From positions 248,001 to 312,000 of the forward strand of contig JAAXVL010000002.1 in NCBI GenBank assembly GCA_013335535.1: a DNA stretch of 64,000 nucleotides, in the 5' to 3' direction. A program made the position numbers and the translations under genes. Under the pieces are notes generated by a model that had not been told where the DNA came from, did not search any database, and saw nothing but the letters and a program-made list of their open reading frames with translations. Shown here piece after piece: positions 36,473-44,730 of this stretch (within the stretch, counting starts at the first letter, position 1; every line of letters starts with the position of its first letter). Source of the DNA: Azonexaceae bacterium (GTDB lineage Bacteria > Pseudomonadota > Gammaproteobacteria > Burkholderiales > Rhodocyclaceae).

Positions 36473-38698
36473 TTAATTGTTCGGCAGTGCGGTAGTGGGC
36501 TGGTGATTTCTGCCCGGCAACATCTTTCTTTCTTCGGCCTGACTGACGGTATGGACCAGTGCCGCCACATCAAGAATCAGCGCCACTTCGCCGCTGCCGA
36601 GAATGGTTGATCCACCAATCCCCCGCAGATGCGGGAACATCACACCGAGCGGCTTGATCACGGTCTGGAATTCGCCCATCAGCTGATCGACCACAATCCC
36701 GGCGCGGTGGCCGGCAAACTGGACGACGACAATGCTTTCGCGCGGCGGACATTCGCCGGGTATCTCGAACAGTTCGCGCAGGCGAATGAACGGCAACGCC
36801 TCGCCGCGCAGGTTCATGAAGTTGCGGTCGCTCGGCAGGTTCTTCAGCTCGATGCATTCGACGACCGTGTCGAGCGGAATGACATAGGCGGCCTTGCCGA
36901 CACCGACCAGGAAACCGTCAATGATGGCCAAGGTCAGTGGCAGGCGAATGGTGAAGGTGGCGCCTTCGCCTTCGACCGAAGCGACATCGACAGCCCCGCG
37001 CAGTGACTGGATGTTGCGTCGCACGACGTCCATCCCGACGCCACGGCCGGAAAGGTTGGAGACTTTCTCTACCGTTGAGAAGCCGGGTTCGAAAATGAGG
37101 TTCACGACCTCGGCGTCGGACAGCGTTTCGCCGGGCTGGATGATGCCTCGTTCAAGCGCCTTGGCCGTTATCCTTTCCTTGTTCAGGCCGCCGCCGTCAT
37201 CGGAAATCTCAATGACGATGCTGCCGGAGTCGTGATAGGCGTTAAGCGAGACGCGGCCACAGGCCGGTTTGCCCCGTTCGAGCCGGACAGCGGTGGGTTC
37301 GATGCCGTGGTCCAGCGAATTGCGAACCAGATGCATCAACGGATCGCCAATTTTCTCGACAACGGTTTTGTCGAGTTCGGTTTCTGCGCCGCTGATGACC
37401 AGTTCGATTTCCTTGCCCAATTCCTTCGAGACATCGCGTACGACGCGATTGAAGCGGGTGAAGGTGTCGCCGATCTGGACCATGCGCAGTTGCAGGGCAG
37501 AGTCGCGGATATTTTCGACCAGGCGCGAAAGCACCGAAGTCGCTTCAACCAGATCACCCTGCTTGCTGTTTTGGGCCAGCAGGTTGGCCGAGGCGCCGGC
37601 AATGACCAGTTCGCCGACCAGGTCGATCAGCTGATCCAGCTTGTCGGCCTGGACGCGGACCAGTCGGGCATCCTTGGCTTTCTTGTCGTTGACCTGGGCT
37701 TGCTTGGAAATCGCCGCGTCGACGATTTCCTTGTGGACCACTTTATTTTCGACAAGAATTTCTCCCAGTTGGGGCTGGGGTGCTGCGTTATCGAGCTCGA
37801 TTTTTTCGGCCGAGTCTTTTTGATCGCTCAGGCCCTGATCGACTTCTGCCTGGGTCAGGGCGCCGCAGCGGACGAGAATTTCCCCGAGACGCATGGTGTC
37901 TTCGGGCAATTCCTGGATGTGCTTGATGTACTCGGAAAGCTTGCTGTTAGGGGGCAGGATGCGCAGGTCGCAGTCTTCTCGGACGAAATCGAAGACGCGT
38001 TCGATGTCGGCCTTGGAGCTGCGGGTCTGAAGCTGGATCTCAAAGCCGATATAGCAGGATTCGGGGTCCATCTCGGCGGCCGCAGGCATCGCATCGGTGA
38101 TCGTTTCGATGCCGAGGATTTCGCCCAGTGTGGACAGATAGCGAATGAAGGACAGGGGATCCATGCCGCCGCGCAGGACGTTTTCGCCAAAGCGTACGGA
38201 AATGTGCCAGCTGTCGGTCAGCACGATGCCGCCGCCGGAGCTCTCGACTTCCACCGTATCGTCGGCGACGGTCAGTTGTGACGCATCGGAGGCGGCAGGG
38301 TTGCCGCCAATCGTGTCGAGAAAATCCTTGAGGCGTTCAGTCAGCAGGTCGCCACTGGCTTTGAGTTCCGCATCCGGCGCGTCGTTTTCGGCGGCCAGCA
38401 CGTCGATCAGACTGACCATGTGGTCGCAGCACTCGAGCAGCAGCGTGGCAAGCAGCGGGCTGACGGCCAGTTCGCCGTTGCGTAGCGCATCGAGTGCATT
38501 TTCGACACGGTGCGTGAAGGATTCGATGAAGTGGCATTCAATAACACCGGAGCCGCCCTTGATGGTGTGGGCCGCCCGGAAAATGCCGTTGATGTTGTCG
38601 TGATCGTCCGGGTTCTGTTCAAGCTGCAACAGGCCGGATTCCATTTCGGCCAGCTGTTCGCGGCTTTCCTGGATGAATACGCTGGTGATTTCGTCCAT
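36473..38698 (-). CDS. cheA: Chemotaxis histidine kinase CheA
   Basis: The 741-residue kinase has an Hpt domain (residues 1-105, His44 in AAHTIKGGSG), a P2-like region, a dimerisation domain, a HATPase domain (about 395-540, LVRNSLDHGIEP and GRGVGMDVVRRNI) and a CheW-like domain at the C-terminus. Between P2 and P3 it carries two related segments, LGEILVRCGALTQAEVDQGL and LGEILVENKVVHKEIVDAAI, which are not part of E. coli CheA. It is the central kinase of this operon. Confidence 0.96.
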   Translation of the reverse strand: MDEITSVFIQESREQLAEMESGLLQLEQNPDDHDNINGIFRAAHTIKGGSGVIECHFIESFTHRVENALDALRNGELAVSPLLATLLLECCDHMVSLIDVLAAENDAPDAELKASGDLLTERLKDFLDTIGGNPAASDASQLTVADDTVEVESSGGGIVLTDSWHISVRFGENVLRGGMDPLSFIRYLSTLGEILGIETITDAMPAAAEMDPESCYIGFEIQLQTRSSKADIERVFDFVREDCDLRILPPNSKLSEYIKHIQELPEDTMRLGEILVRCGALTQAEVDQGLSDQKDSAEKIELDNAAPQPQLGEILVENKVVHKEIVDAAISKQAQVNDKKAKDARLVRVQADKLDQLIDLVGELVIAGASANLLAQNSKQGDLVEATSVLSRLVENIRDSALQLRMVQIGDTFTRFNRVVRDVSKELGKEIELVISGAETELDKTVVEKIGDPLMHLVRNSLDHGIEPTAVRLERGKPACGRVSLNAYHDSGSIVIEISDDGGGLNKERITAKALERGIIQPGETLSDAEVVNLIFEPGFSTVEKVSNLSGRGVGMDVVRRNIQSLRGAVDVASVEGEGATFTIRLPLTLAIIDGFLVGVGKAAYVIPLDTVVECIELKNLPSDRNFMNLRGEALPFIRLRELFEIPGECPPRESIVVVQFAGHRAGIVVDQLMGEFQTVIKPLGVMFPHLRGIGGSTILGSGEVALILDVAALVHTVSQAEERKMLPGRNHQPTTALPNN

Positions 38699-38715
38699 GC
38701 TGTTTCTCCGCCTGC

Positions 38716-39021
38716 TCAGGAGGCTTCGTGGGCCGGGATGACCAGCGGGTCGCCGAATTCCGCGGCCATGTTGCAGAAATCAATAACCGAGCTGACCGCC
38801 TGGCTGTGGGCAACGATGCGCACGCATTTTTTTGCCCGTTGGGCTTCCTTCTTGAGCAGGACCAGTAGTTGCAGGCCTGCTGTGTCCATTTCCGAAACCT
38901 GGGAGAGATTCAGTTCCAGTTCAGTGCTTGCCGCCAGCGCATCGAGCAATAGCTGTTTTTGCTCAAGAGCGTGATAGATGGTGAGATCTTCGGTAATGAC
39001 TAGGGGCTGGGTGGACGACAT
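38716..39021 (-). CDS. STAS-domain protein
   Basis: The 101-residue single STAS domain resembles anti-anti-sigma factors. LNLSQVSEMDTAGLQLLVLL contains the position where SpoIIAA-type proteins are phosphorylated, here Thr in DTAG. It is encoded between the short MCP and cheA, so it probably acts inside the chemosensory pathway. It could also be a target of the PP2C/anti-sigma-kinase pair at 11.4-13.9 kb, but nothing in the sequence proves this. Confidence 0.88.
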   Translation of the reverse strand: MSSTQPLVITEDLTIYHALEQKQLLLDALAASTELELNLSQVSEMDTAGLQLLVLLKKEAQRAKKCVRIVAHSQAVSSVIDFCNMAAEFGDPLVIPAHEAS

Positions 39022-39033
39022 GATGCTTGTCCT

Positions 39034-40290
39034 CTAAAACAATTCGATGCGGGATGCGGCCGGGGCTGGCGCGGCTGACTCCTGGTTAAGCGTGGCGTGG
39101 TGCGTCGTACGCTGGCTTTCCATGACATAGCGGCTATAGAGCGCCTCCAGGTGCTGGGCAATCGGCGTGTAGACAAAGCCGGGGTTTTCGTAGGAACGTA
39201 GTCGTTCGGCCAGCAGACCGGCGTGCTCGTCAAGTTGCGACAGGGCCTGCACTGCTTGCTCGATCTGTTGCCGGCTGACGTCCTGGAACTGAACGCTGGC
39301 CTGCGCCTCCATGAACATGGTGGCGAGTTGGCTGCTGCTTTGCTGCACCTGGACGAGAACACCCGTTTCATGGCGCATCAATTCTTCGTAACTTTGACCA
39401 AGCTCGTTGAGCTGGCTGGAGAAGAACTCCAGCATTCCTCTTTCCTTGGCCAGATTGACGTTTGAAAGCTTGTCCTGGAATTGGGCTTCAATGTGTTCCG
39501 CTACCGCGGCAATGCCCTGACTGATCTTGACGACGGCCACCTCGGTTTCGCCCGACAGTTTGCGTACTTCGTCGGCGACGACTGCGAAGCCGCGACCGGC
39601 TTCGCCAGCACGGGCGGCTTCAATGGCCGCGTTGAGGGCGAGCAGATTGGTTTGCCCGGCGACGTGTTTGATCAGTTGCACCAGAGATTCGAGCGATCGT
39701 GCTTCCTGGACGACCTGCGTCACCCTGATCTGGTCCTGATCGGCTTCTTGCAGGCGCTGTTGAACGTAGCCTTCCATCTGCGTGACGACGGACTGGTTCT
39801 GGGCAATGCGTTTTTCCGAGTCGTGGACGAGCTGGGCGGCTTCGTCGGACGTCGCATTGACGAAACGATCCAGCTTGGTCACCACGTCATCGATGGTCTG
39901 CAGGCGTTCGACGATGTCGAAGGCGGCCTTTTCGGTGTCGTCGATCACTCGTTTCAGCTGGCCGCGGACCACTTCGTTGAAGTCGTGGACCTGGGTCAGT
40001 TCGCCGGATACCTCGTTGGCCACCTTGTGGAAGGCGTCCTCCTTGCTGTCGCGCTTCTCGGCCCTCTGGGTCAGGCCGAGCATGTAGTCGCGGAAGAAGG
40101 CCTTCGAGACGAGTCGTTGGCCGATGAAGGCGACGGCCACGACGAACAGTGTACCGAGGGCATCGGCGGCGGGCGCCGGGGCAAAGGCGCTATGAAACTG
40201 GTCGTGCAGGAAATAGACGGCGCTCGCCGCCCCGAGCGCAACCAGTGTGGCAACGGTAAGTTCCCGGCGCAGGAGTTTGGCGAAATCCAT
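39034..40290 (-). CDS. Short methyl-accepting chemotaxis protein ending IELF
   Basis: The 418-residue receptor-like protein has two closely spaced N-terminal membrane helices (about residues 10-30 and 45-65), hardly any periplasmic part and no HAMP domain. The signalling region holds [35 protein letters not shown] proline- and alanine-rich tail ends in ASRIELF, matching the end of the longer CheD. It may sense membrane state or act through the STAS protein encoded next to it. Confidence 0.9.
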   Translation of the reverse strand: MDFAKLLRRELTVATLVALGAASAVYFLHDQFHSAFAPAPAADALGTLFVVAVAFIGQRLVSKAFFRDYMLGLTQRAEKRDSKEDAFHKVANEVSGELTQVHDFNEVVRGQLKRVIDDTEKAAFDIVERLQTIDDVVTKLDRFVNATSDEAAQLVHDSEKRIAQNQSVVTQMEGYVQQRLQEADQDQIRVTQVVQEARSLESLVQLIKHVAGQTNLLALNAAIEAARAGEAGRGFAVVADEVRKLSGETEVAVVKISQGIAAVAEHIEAQFQDKLSNVNLAKERGMLEFFSSQLNELGQSYEELMRHETGVLVQVQQSSSQLATMFMEAQASVQFQDVSRQQIEQAVQALSQLDEHAGLLAERLRSYENPGFVYTPIAQHLEALYSRYVMESQRTTHHATLNQESAAPAPAASRIELF

Positions 40291-40293
40291 GTC

Positions 40294-40659
40294 TCAGCGC
40301 ACAACCAGCTTGATGGTGTTGAGTAGTTCGTCTGCGGTGGCCGGCTTGACGATCCATCCGGATGCACCGGCGGCCTTGGCTTCAAGTTTTCTCGATTGCT
40401 GAGACTCGGTGGTCAGGAAAAGAATCGGCACAAATTTGTAGGCTGGCAGCTTGCGGACCTCCTTGATCAACTCGATGCCATTCATGCCGGGCATGTTGAG
40501 GTCGGTAATCATCAGATCGATCTTGATACCTGATTGCAGCTTGCGAAGGGCTTCTTCGGCATTGGCGGCTTTTTCGGTGGCGTAGCCCGCCTTGGTCAGA
40601 ATGTTCGAGATGCTGAGCAGGATGGTTGCGGAGTCATCGACAAGGAAAATGGTTTTCAT
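40294..40659 (-). CDS. CheY-like single-domain response regulator
   Basis: The 121-residue receiver domain has the acidic pair (VDDS), phosphoacceptor Asp in LMITDLNMPGMNG, the Thr switch in FLTTES and the conserved Lys in VKPAT. With no output domain it may act on the flagellar motor or as a phosphate sink. It is the first gene of the minus-strand chemotaxis operon. Confidence 0.92.
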   Translation of the reverse strand: MKTIFLVDDSATILLSISNILTKAGYATEKAANAEEALRKLQSGIKIDLMITDLNMPGMNGIELIKEVRKLPAYKFVPILFLTTESQQSRKLEAKAAGASGWIVKPATADELLNTIKLVVR

Positions 40660-40854
40660 GGGGAGGGTGATACTTTAAATGAATAATGTAGTTTTAACTG
40701 CTATTGATACTTATATGCTTTTTGGAAGGGGGCAACTTGATAAAGGTCAACTTCTACAACGGTTATGTCACTTTTGTCATCATACTTTTGTCGTATTTGT
40801 TTTGGTTGACAAAGTGGGTTGACGAGTTGCATCGATATAACTAAGATTATCGAT
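40660..40854. promoter_or_regulatory. Divergent control region of the chemotaxis operon and the ArsR-Aas operon
   Basis: This AT-rich gap contains two direct repeats, ACTTTTGTC (40770-40778 and 40784-40792), and a related inverted GACAAAGT (40808-40815). On the plus strand TTGACG (40819-40824), 17 bases and TAAGAT (40842-40847) form a promoter for the ArsR gene. The dyad ATCGATA (40831-40837) / TATCGAT (40848-40854) overlaps its -10 and ends at the ATG. A promoter for the che operon must also lie here but was not assigned. Confidence 0.55.
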
Positions 40855-41166
40855 ATGAAAAACGACTACACCCAAACCATCCCGGCCGAATGGCAGGCGA
40901 TGTCCCGGATTTTCGTAGCGCTGGGCGATGAGCATCGTCAGCGCATCCTGCTTCTCTTCGAGCCGGGCGAGCGGCTTAATGTCGGGCAGATCGCCGAGGT
41001 GTCGACGCTGGCCCGGTCGACGGTCTCGCACCATCTGAAAATCCTGCACGAGTCAGGCGTGCTGGCTTCCGAGAAGATCGGCAAGGAAGTCTGGTTCTGG
41101 ATCAACCGCGATTCGCTGGAAACGACGTTCACCAACGTCCTGAACTACCTGAAGGAAAATTCCTGA
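40855..41166 (+). CDS. ArsR-family winged-helix regulator
   Basis: The 103-residue regulator has one winged helix-turn-helix domain (IFVALGDEHRQRILLLFEPG, then STVSHHLKILHESGVL). No cysteine pair of the ArsR metal site is seen in the recognition helix, so it probably does not sense arsenite. The start at 40855 follows the putative transcription start by about one base, suggesting a leaderless mRNA. Its TGATG overlaps the start of the Aas-like gene, so it likely regulates that operon and itself. Confidence 0.88.
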   Translation: MKNDYTQTIPAEWQAMSRIFVALGDEHRQRILLLFEPGERLNVGQIAEVSTLARSTVSHHLKILHESGVLASEKIGKEVWFWINRDSLETTFTNVLNYLKENS

Positions 41167-43307
41167 TGCGCAAATTGTTGCGGCCGCTGTTGCGCGGCCT
41201 GGCCAGGCTGTTTTTTCGCGTCGAAATTTCTGCGCAGCAGGCCAATTTCAAGCACGAACGCCTGCTTATCGTCGCCAACCACCAGTCCTTTCTCGATGGC
41301 CTGCTGATCGGGCTCTTCCTGCCCATCGACCCGGTTTTCGTGGTGCATACGACCATCGCCGAGAGTTTCTTTTTCCGCATCCTGCTTTCGCAGGTCGAGT
41401 ATCTGGCGGTCGATCCGACCAGCCCGATGGCCATGAAAAAGGTCATCCGCTTGATCGAGTCGGGCCGCCCGGTGGTCATCTTCCCGGAAGGGCGGATCAC
41501 GCTGACCGGCTCGCTCATGAAAGTCTACGACGGCCCGGCCTTCGTCGCCGCCAAGACCGGGGCAACGGTGGTGCCGGTGCGCGTCGATGGTGCTTCGCGC
41601 AGCTACTTCTCGCGCCTGTCGGGCAAGCATCCGAAGGAACTGTTCCCGAAAATCCGCCTGAGTATTCTGACCGAGCGGCATTTCCCGATGCCGGAAGGCG
41701 CCACTGCCAAGCTGCGCCGGCGCAAGTCGGGCGAGGCGATGCGCCGGCTCATGCAGGAAATGATCTTCGCCTCGCGCCCGCAGCAGACGCTGTATTCCGC
41801 GCTGTGCGACGCCGCCGACATCTATGGCCGCGGCCGTCGCCTGCTCGAAGACGTCAAGCAGATCGAGTATTCGTACAACGACCTGTTCAAGATGGCGCTC
41901 ATGCTCGGCCGCCAGATCGAGCGCATCACGCAGCCCGGCGAGAAGGTCGGCCTGCTGTTGCCCAACCTGGTGCCGACCATCGGCCTGATTTTCGGCTTGA
42001 CTGCGAGGAAGCGTATCCCGGCCATGCTCAACTATTCGGCCGGCACCGACGCCATGCAGGCGGCCGTCGATGCGGCGCAAATCCGCACCGTCGTGACCTT
42101 GCGCGCCTTCGTCGAGCAGGCCAAGCTGGGCGCCAAATTGGCCGGGCTGAAGGGCGTGCAACTCGTCTATCTCGAAGACGTCCGCGAAAAGATCGGCCTC
42201 GGCGACAAGCTGTGGCTGATGGCCTACGCCCTGCATTTCCCGCGCGCCTTCGAGCTGCCCGCTTCGCCGGAAGACGCTGCCGTCGTCCTCTTCACCTCCG
42301 GCTCGGAAGGCAAGCCGAAAGGCGTCGTGCTGCCGCACCGCGCCATCCTCGCCAACGTCGCGCAGATCTGCTCGGTCATCGACTTCTCGGTCCACGACAA
42401 GGTGCTCAATGCGCTGCCCATCTTTCATTCCTTCGGCCTGACCGCCGGCGCGCTGCTGCCGGTGCTGAGCGGCGCCAGCCTCTTCCTCTACCCGTCGCCG
42501 CTGCACTATCGGGTGATCCCGGAGCTGGCCTACGACCGTGGCTGTACGGTGCTCTTCGGCACCTCGACCTTCCTCGCCAACTACGCCAAGTTCGCTAATC
42601 CCTACGACTTTTACCGCCTGCGCTACGTCGTTGCTGGCGCCGAAAAACTGTCGGAAGCAGTGCGCAGCCAGTGGTTCGAGAAGTTCGGGCTGCGCATTTT
42701 CGAAGGCTACGGCGCGACCGAAACGGCGCCGGTGCTCGCCGTCAATACGCCGATGGCCTACCGCACGGGCACGGTCGGCAACCTGCTGCCGGGCGTCGAA
42801 CACAAGCTCGTTCCGGTGCCCGGCATCGACGGCGGCGGCATCCTGCATGTCCGTGGCCCGAACGTCATGGCCGGCTACCTCAAGGCCGACCAGCCCGGCG
42901 TGCTGCAACCGCCGGTGTCGGACGTCGGCGATGGCTGGTACGAAACCGGCGACGTGGTCGAACTGGACGACGACGGCTTCGTGAAGATCGTCGGCCGGGT
43001 CAAACGCTTCGCCAAGATCGCTGGCGAAATGGTCAGCCTCGAAGTCGTCGAAAAACTCGCCACGGCCACCTCGCCGGCTTTGCCGCACGCTGCTACCAGC
43101 CAGCCCGACGCGGCCAAGGGCGAGGCGCTGGTGCTGTTTACCACCGACGGCGAACTGACCCGCGAACTGCTCGCCGCCAAGGCCCGCGCAACCGGCGTGC
43201 CGGAACTGGCAGTGCCGCGCAAGATTCACAAGGTCGAGTCGCTGCCGCTGCTCGGTACGGGCAAGGTCGATTACGTGACGCTGAAACGACTGGCCGAGGC
43301 GGTATGA
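41166..43307 (+). CDS. Aas-like acyltransferase / acyl-ACP synthetase fusion
   Basis: The 713-residue protein has an N-terminal PlsC-type acyltransferase domain (about 1-190; NHQSFLDGLL with the HX4D motif, and FPEGRIT) and an AMP-forming ligase domain (about 215-700; FTSGSEGKPKGVVLPHR, GYGATETAPV, YETGDVVELDDDG). E. coli Aas (719 residues) has the same layout and re-acylates lysophosphatidylethanolamine. It usually works with an LplT flippase; a truncated LplT-like gene and an intact homologue lie downstream. Starts and stops in this operon overlap. Confidence 0.9.
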   Translation: MRKLLRPLLRGLARLFFRVEISAQQANFKHERLLIVANHQSFLDGLLIGLFLPIDPVFVVHTTIAESFFFRILLSQVEYLAVDPTSPMAMKKVIRLIESGRPVVIFPEGRITLTGSLMKVYDGPAFVAAKTGATVVPVRVDGASRSYFSRLSGKHPKELFPKIRLSILTERHFPMPEGATAKLRRRKSGEAMRRLMQEMIFASRPQQTLYSALCDAADIYGRGRRLLEDVKQIEYSYNDLFKMALMLGRQIERITQPGEKVGLLLPNLVPTIGLIFGLTARKRIPAMLNYSAGTDAMQAAVDAAQIRTVVTLRAFVEQAKLGAKLAGLKGVQLVYLEDVREKIGLGDKLWLMAYALHFPRAFELPASPEDAAVVLFTSGSEGKPKGVVLPHRAILANVAQICSVIDFSVHDKVLNALPIFHSFGLTAGALLPVLSGASLFLYPSPLHYRVIPELAYDRGCTVLFGTSTFLANYAKFANPYDFYRLRYVVAGAEKLSEAVRSQWFEKFGLRIFEGYGATETAPVLAVNTPMAYRTGTVGNLLPGVEHKLVPVPGIDGGGILHVRGPNVMAGYLKADQPGVLQPPVSDVGDGWYETGDVVELDDDGFVKIVGRVKRFAKIAGEMVSLEVVEKLATATSPALPHAATSQPDAAKGEALVLFTTDGELTRELLAAKARATGVPELAVPRKIHKVESLPLLGTGKVDYVTLKRLAEAV

Positions 43308-44587
43308 GCGCGCCGACTGATTCCCACGGTCAACCGGAAAAAATGCCCAAAATTAAAATCTCCGACCGGGGGCGTCGCCGCTTCCTCGGCTGGCTGGCCG
43401 GCGGTGCCGCGTTGGCGGCCGGTGGCACGGCGCTGGCCAAGCCGCTGCTCGTCAATAAATGCCGCGTCGCCATCCCGGCCGGGCTCATCGACAGTCCGTG
43501 GCTGCGACAAGCCTGGGACGGCATCGACCCAGCGCAGCTCTGGGACTGCCACGTCCATCTGGCCGGCATCGGCGATGGCGGCAGCGGCATCGTTGTCGGG
43601 CCGCAACTGTCTTCCCCCATGCACCCGCTGCATTACGCCCAGCGCCTGTTCTACATGAACGCCGGCTGCGCCCACGATGCGCCGGGCAAGGTCGACCAGG
43701 CCTATGTCGCGCGCCTGCTCAACCTGTGCGACGCGATGCCGGAAGGCTTCAAGGTCATGCTCTTCGCCTTCGAGCATTTTCACGACACCAAGGGCGACGC
43801 CCACCCGGAGCATTCGGCCTTTTACGTGCCGAACGCCTGGGCGGCCAAGCTGGCCAAGGAGTTCCCGACTCGCTTCGAATGGGTTGCCTCGCTGCATCCC
43901 TACCACGCCGGCGCGACCGACGAGCTCAAGCTGGCCGTCGCCAATGGCGCCCGCGCCGTCAAATGGCTGCCGGCGGCGATGGGCATGAACCCGGCCGACG
44001 CCAAGTGTGACGCCTTCTACCGCGTCCTGGCCGAATCCGGCACGCCGCTCATCGTCCATTGCGGCGAGGAAAAAGCCGTCAAGGGCAGCGACACGCAAGC
44101 CTACGGCAACCCGCTGCGCCTGCGCCGGGCGCTCGATGCCGGGGTGAAAGTCGTTGTCGCCCATTGCGCCTCACTCGGCGATGACCTCGACGACGATGGC
44201 AAGCCGCGCTCCAGTTTCAACCTCTTTCTCAAACTCATGGCCGAACCGCGCGCCAAGGGGCTGCTCTACGGCGACATCTCGGCCATCACCCAACGCAACC
44301 GCCAGCCCGCCCTCATCCGCACGCTGCTCGAACGCGGCGACCTGCACGACCGCTTGCTGCACGGCTCGGACTACCCGCTGCCCGGCATCGTTCCTCTGAC
44401 CTCGACATCAGCTTTGGCCAAGGCCGGCCTGTTGCCGAAAGGGGCGATCAACGATCTCGACATCCTGCGCCAGCACAACCCGCTGCTCTTCGATTTCACG
44501 CTGAAACGCCTGCTTAGCTGGCAGGGCCATTCCTTTTCACCGGCGGTCTTCAACACCCGCCGACTTTTTGCTGCGAGCCACGCATGA
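43304..44587 (+). CDS. Tat-exported metal-dependent hydrolase (amidohydrolase superfamily)
   Basis: The 427-residue protein has a twin-arginine signal (GRRRFLGWLAGGAALAAGGTALA, about residues 22-45) and a TIM-barrel amidohydrolase domain with the metal-binding DCHVHLAG near residue 84, a His in VHCGEE and a late Asp in HGSDYPLPG. It is probably exported folded to the periplasm. Its ATG overlaps the stop of the Aas-like gene (ATGA). A dispersed repeat lies within its first 20 codons, so an alternative start at 43343 (MPKIKISDRG) is possible. The substrate is unknown. Confidence 0.85.
   Translation: MSAPTDSHGQPEKMPKIKISDRGRRRFLGWLAGGAALAAGGTALAKPLLVNKCRVAIPAGLIDSPWLRQAWDGIDPAQLWDCHVHLAGIGDGGSGIVVGPQLSSPMHPLHYAQRLFYMNAGCAHDAPGKVDQAYVARLLNLCDAMPEGFKVMLFAFEHFHDTKGDAHPEHSAFYVPNAWAAKLAKEFPTRFEWVASLHPYHAGATDELKLAVANGARAVKWLPAAMGMNPADAKCDAFYRVLAESGTPLIVHCGEEKAVKGSDTQAYGNPLRLRRALDAGVKVVVAHCASLGDDLDDDGKPRSSFNLFLKLMAEPRAKGLLYGDISAITQRNRQPALIRTLLERGDLHDRLLHGSDYPLPGIVPLTSTSALAKAGLLPKGAINDLDILRQHNPLLFDFTLKRLLSWQGHSFSPAVFNTRRLFAASHA
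43324..43360 (-). repeat. Dispersed repeat copy 6, at the 5' end of the hydrolase gene
   Basis: The + strand reads CCACGGTCAACCGGAA (43324-43339), then AAAATGCCCAAAATTAAAATC. It matches copy 4 base for base except in the A/T run. In frame it encodes HGQPEKMPKIKI just before the Tat signal. Confidence 0.7.
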
Positions 44588-44730
44588 GCGGTCAATTCGG
44601 ACTCCTGAAAACCAGGCGCTTCGCGCCTTTCTTCGTCACCCAGTTCCTCGGCGCTTTCAACGACAACTGCTTTTTATGTCGGGTAAAACTGTTCTCGCTG
44701 TTCGATGTGAGTGAGTGGAGAGCGGTATGA
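44584..44730 (+). pseudogene. Truncated LplT-like MFS gene (5' remnant)
   Basis: The reading frame starts at an ATG overlapping the hydrolase stop (ATGA). It encodes MSGQFGLLKTRRFAPFFVTQ and FLGAFNDN, the N-terminus of an MFS lysophospholipid transporter. After about codon 30 (near 44673) similarity ends, and the frame continues with unrelated residues to TGA at 44728. The intact gene that follows has the homologous segment RRYGPFFLTQLAGAFNDS at the same place. I read this as the start of the native gene, interrupted by the incoming DNA. Confidence 0.75.

Noticed and set aside
41145-43229. A 694-codon open frame on the minus strand
   Set aside because: It is antisense to the Aas-like gene, which has all its domain motifs.
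42671-43303. Upstream extension of the Tat hydrolase reading frame by 211 codons
   Set aside because: The extension lies within the Aas-like gene in another frame; the ATG at 43304 overlaps the Aas stop and precedes the Tat signal.
44670-44726. Possible insertion-sequence end at the junction in the truncated MFS gene
   Set aside because: No terminal inverted repeat, target duplication or transposase could be seen, so only a recombination junction is claimed.
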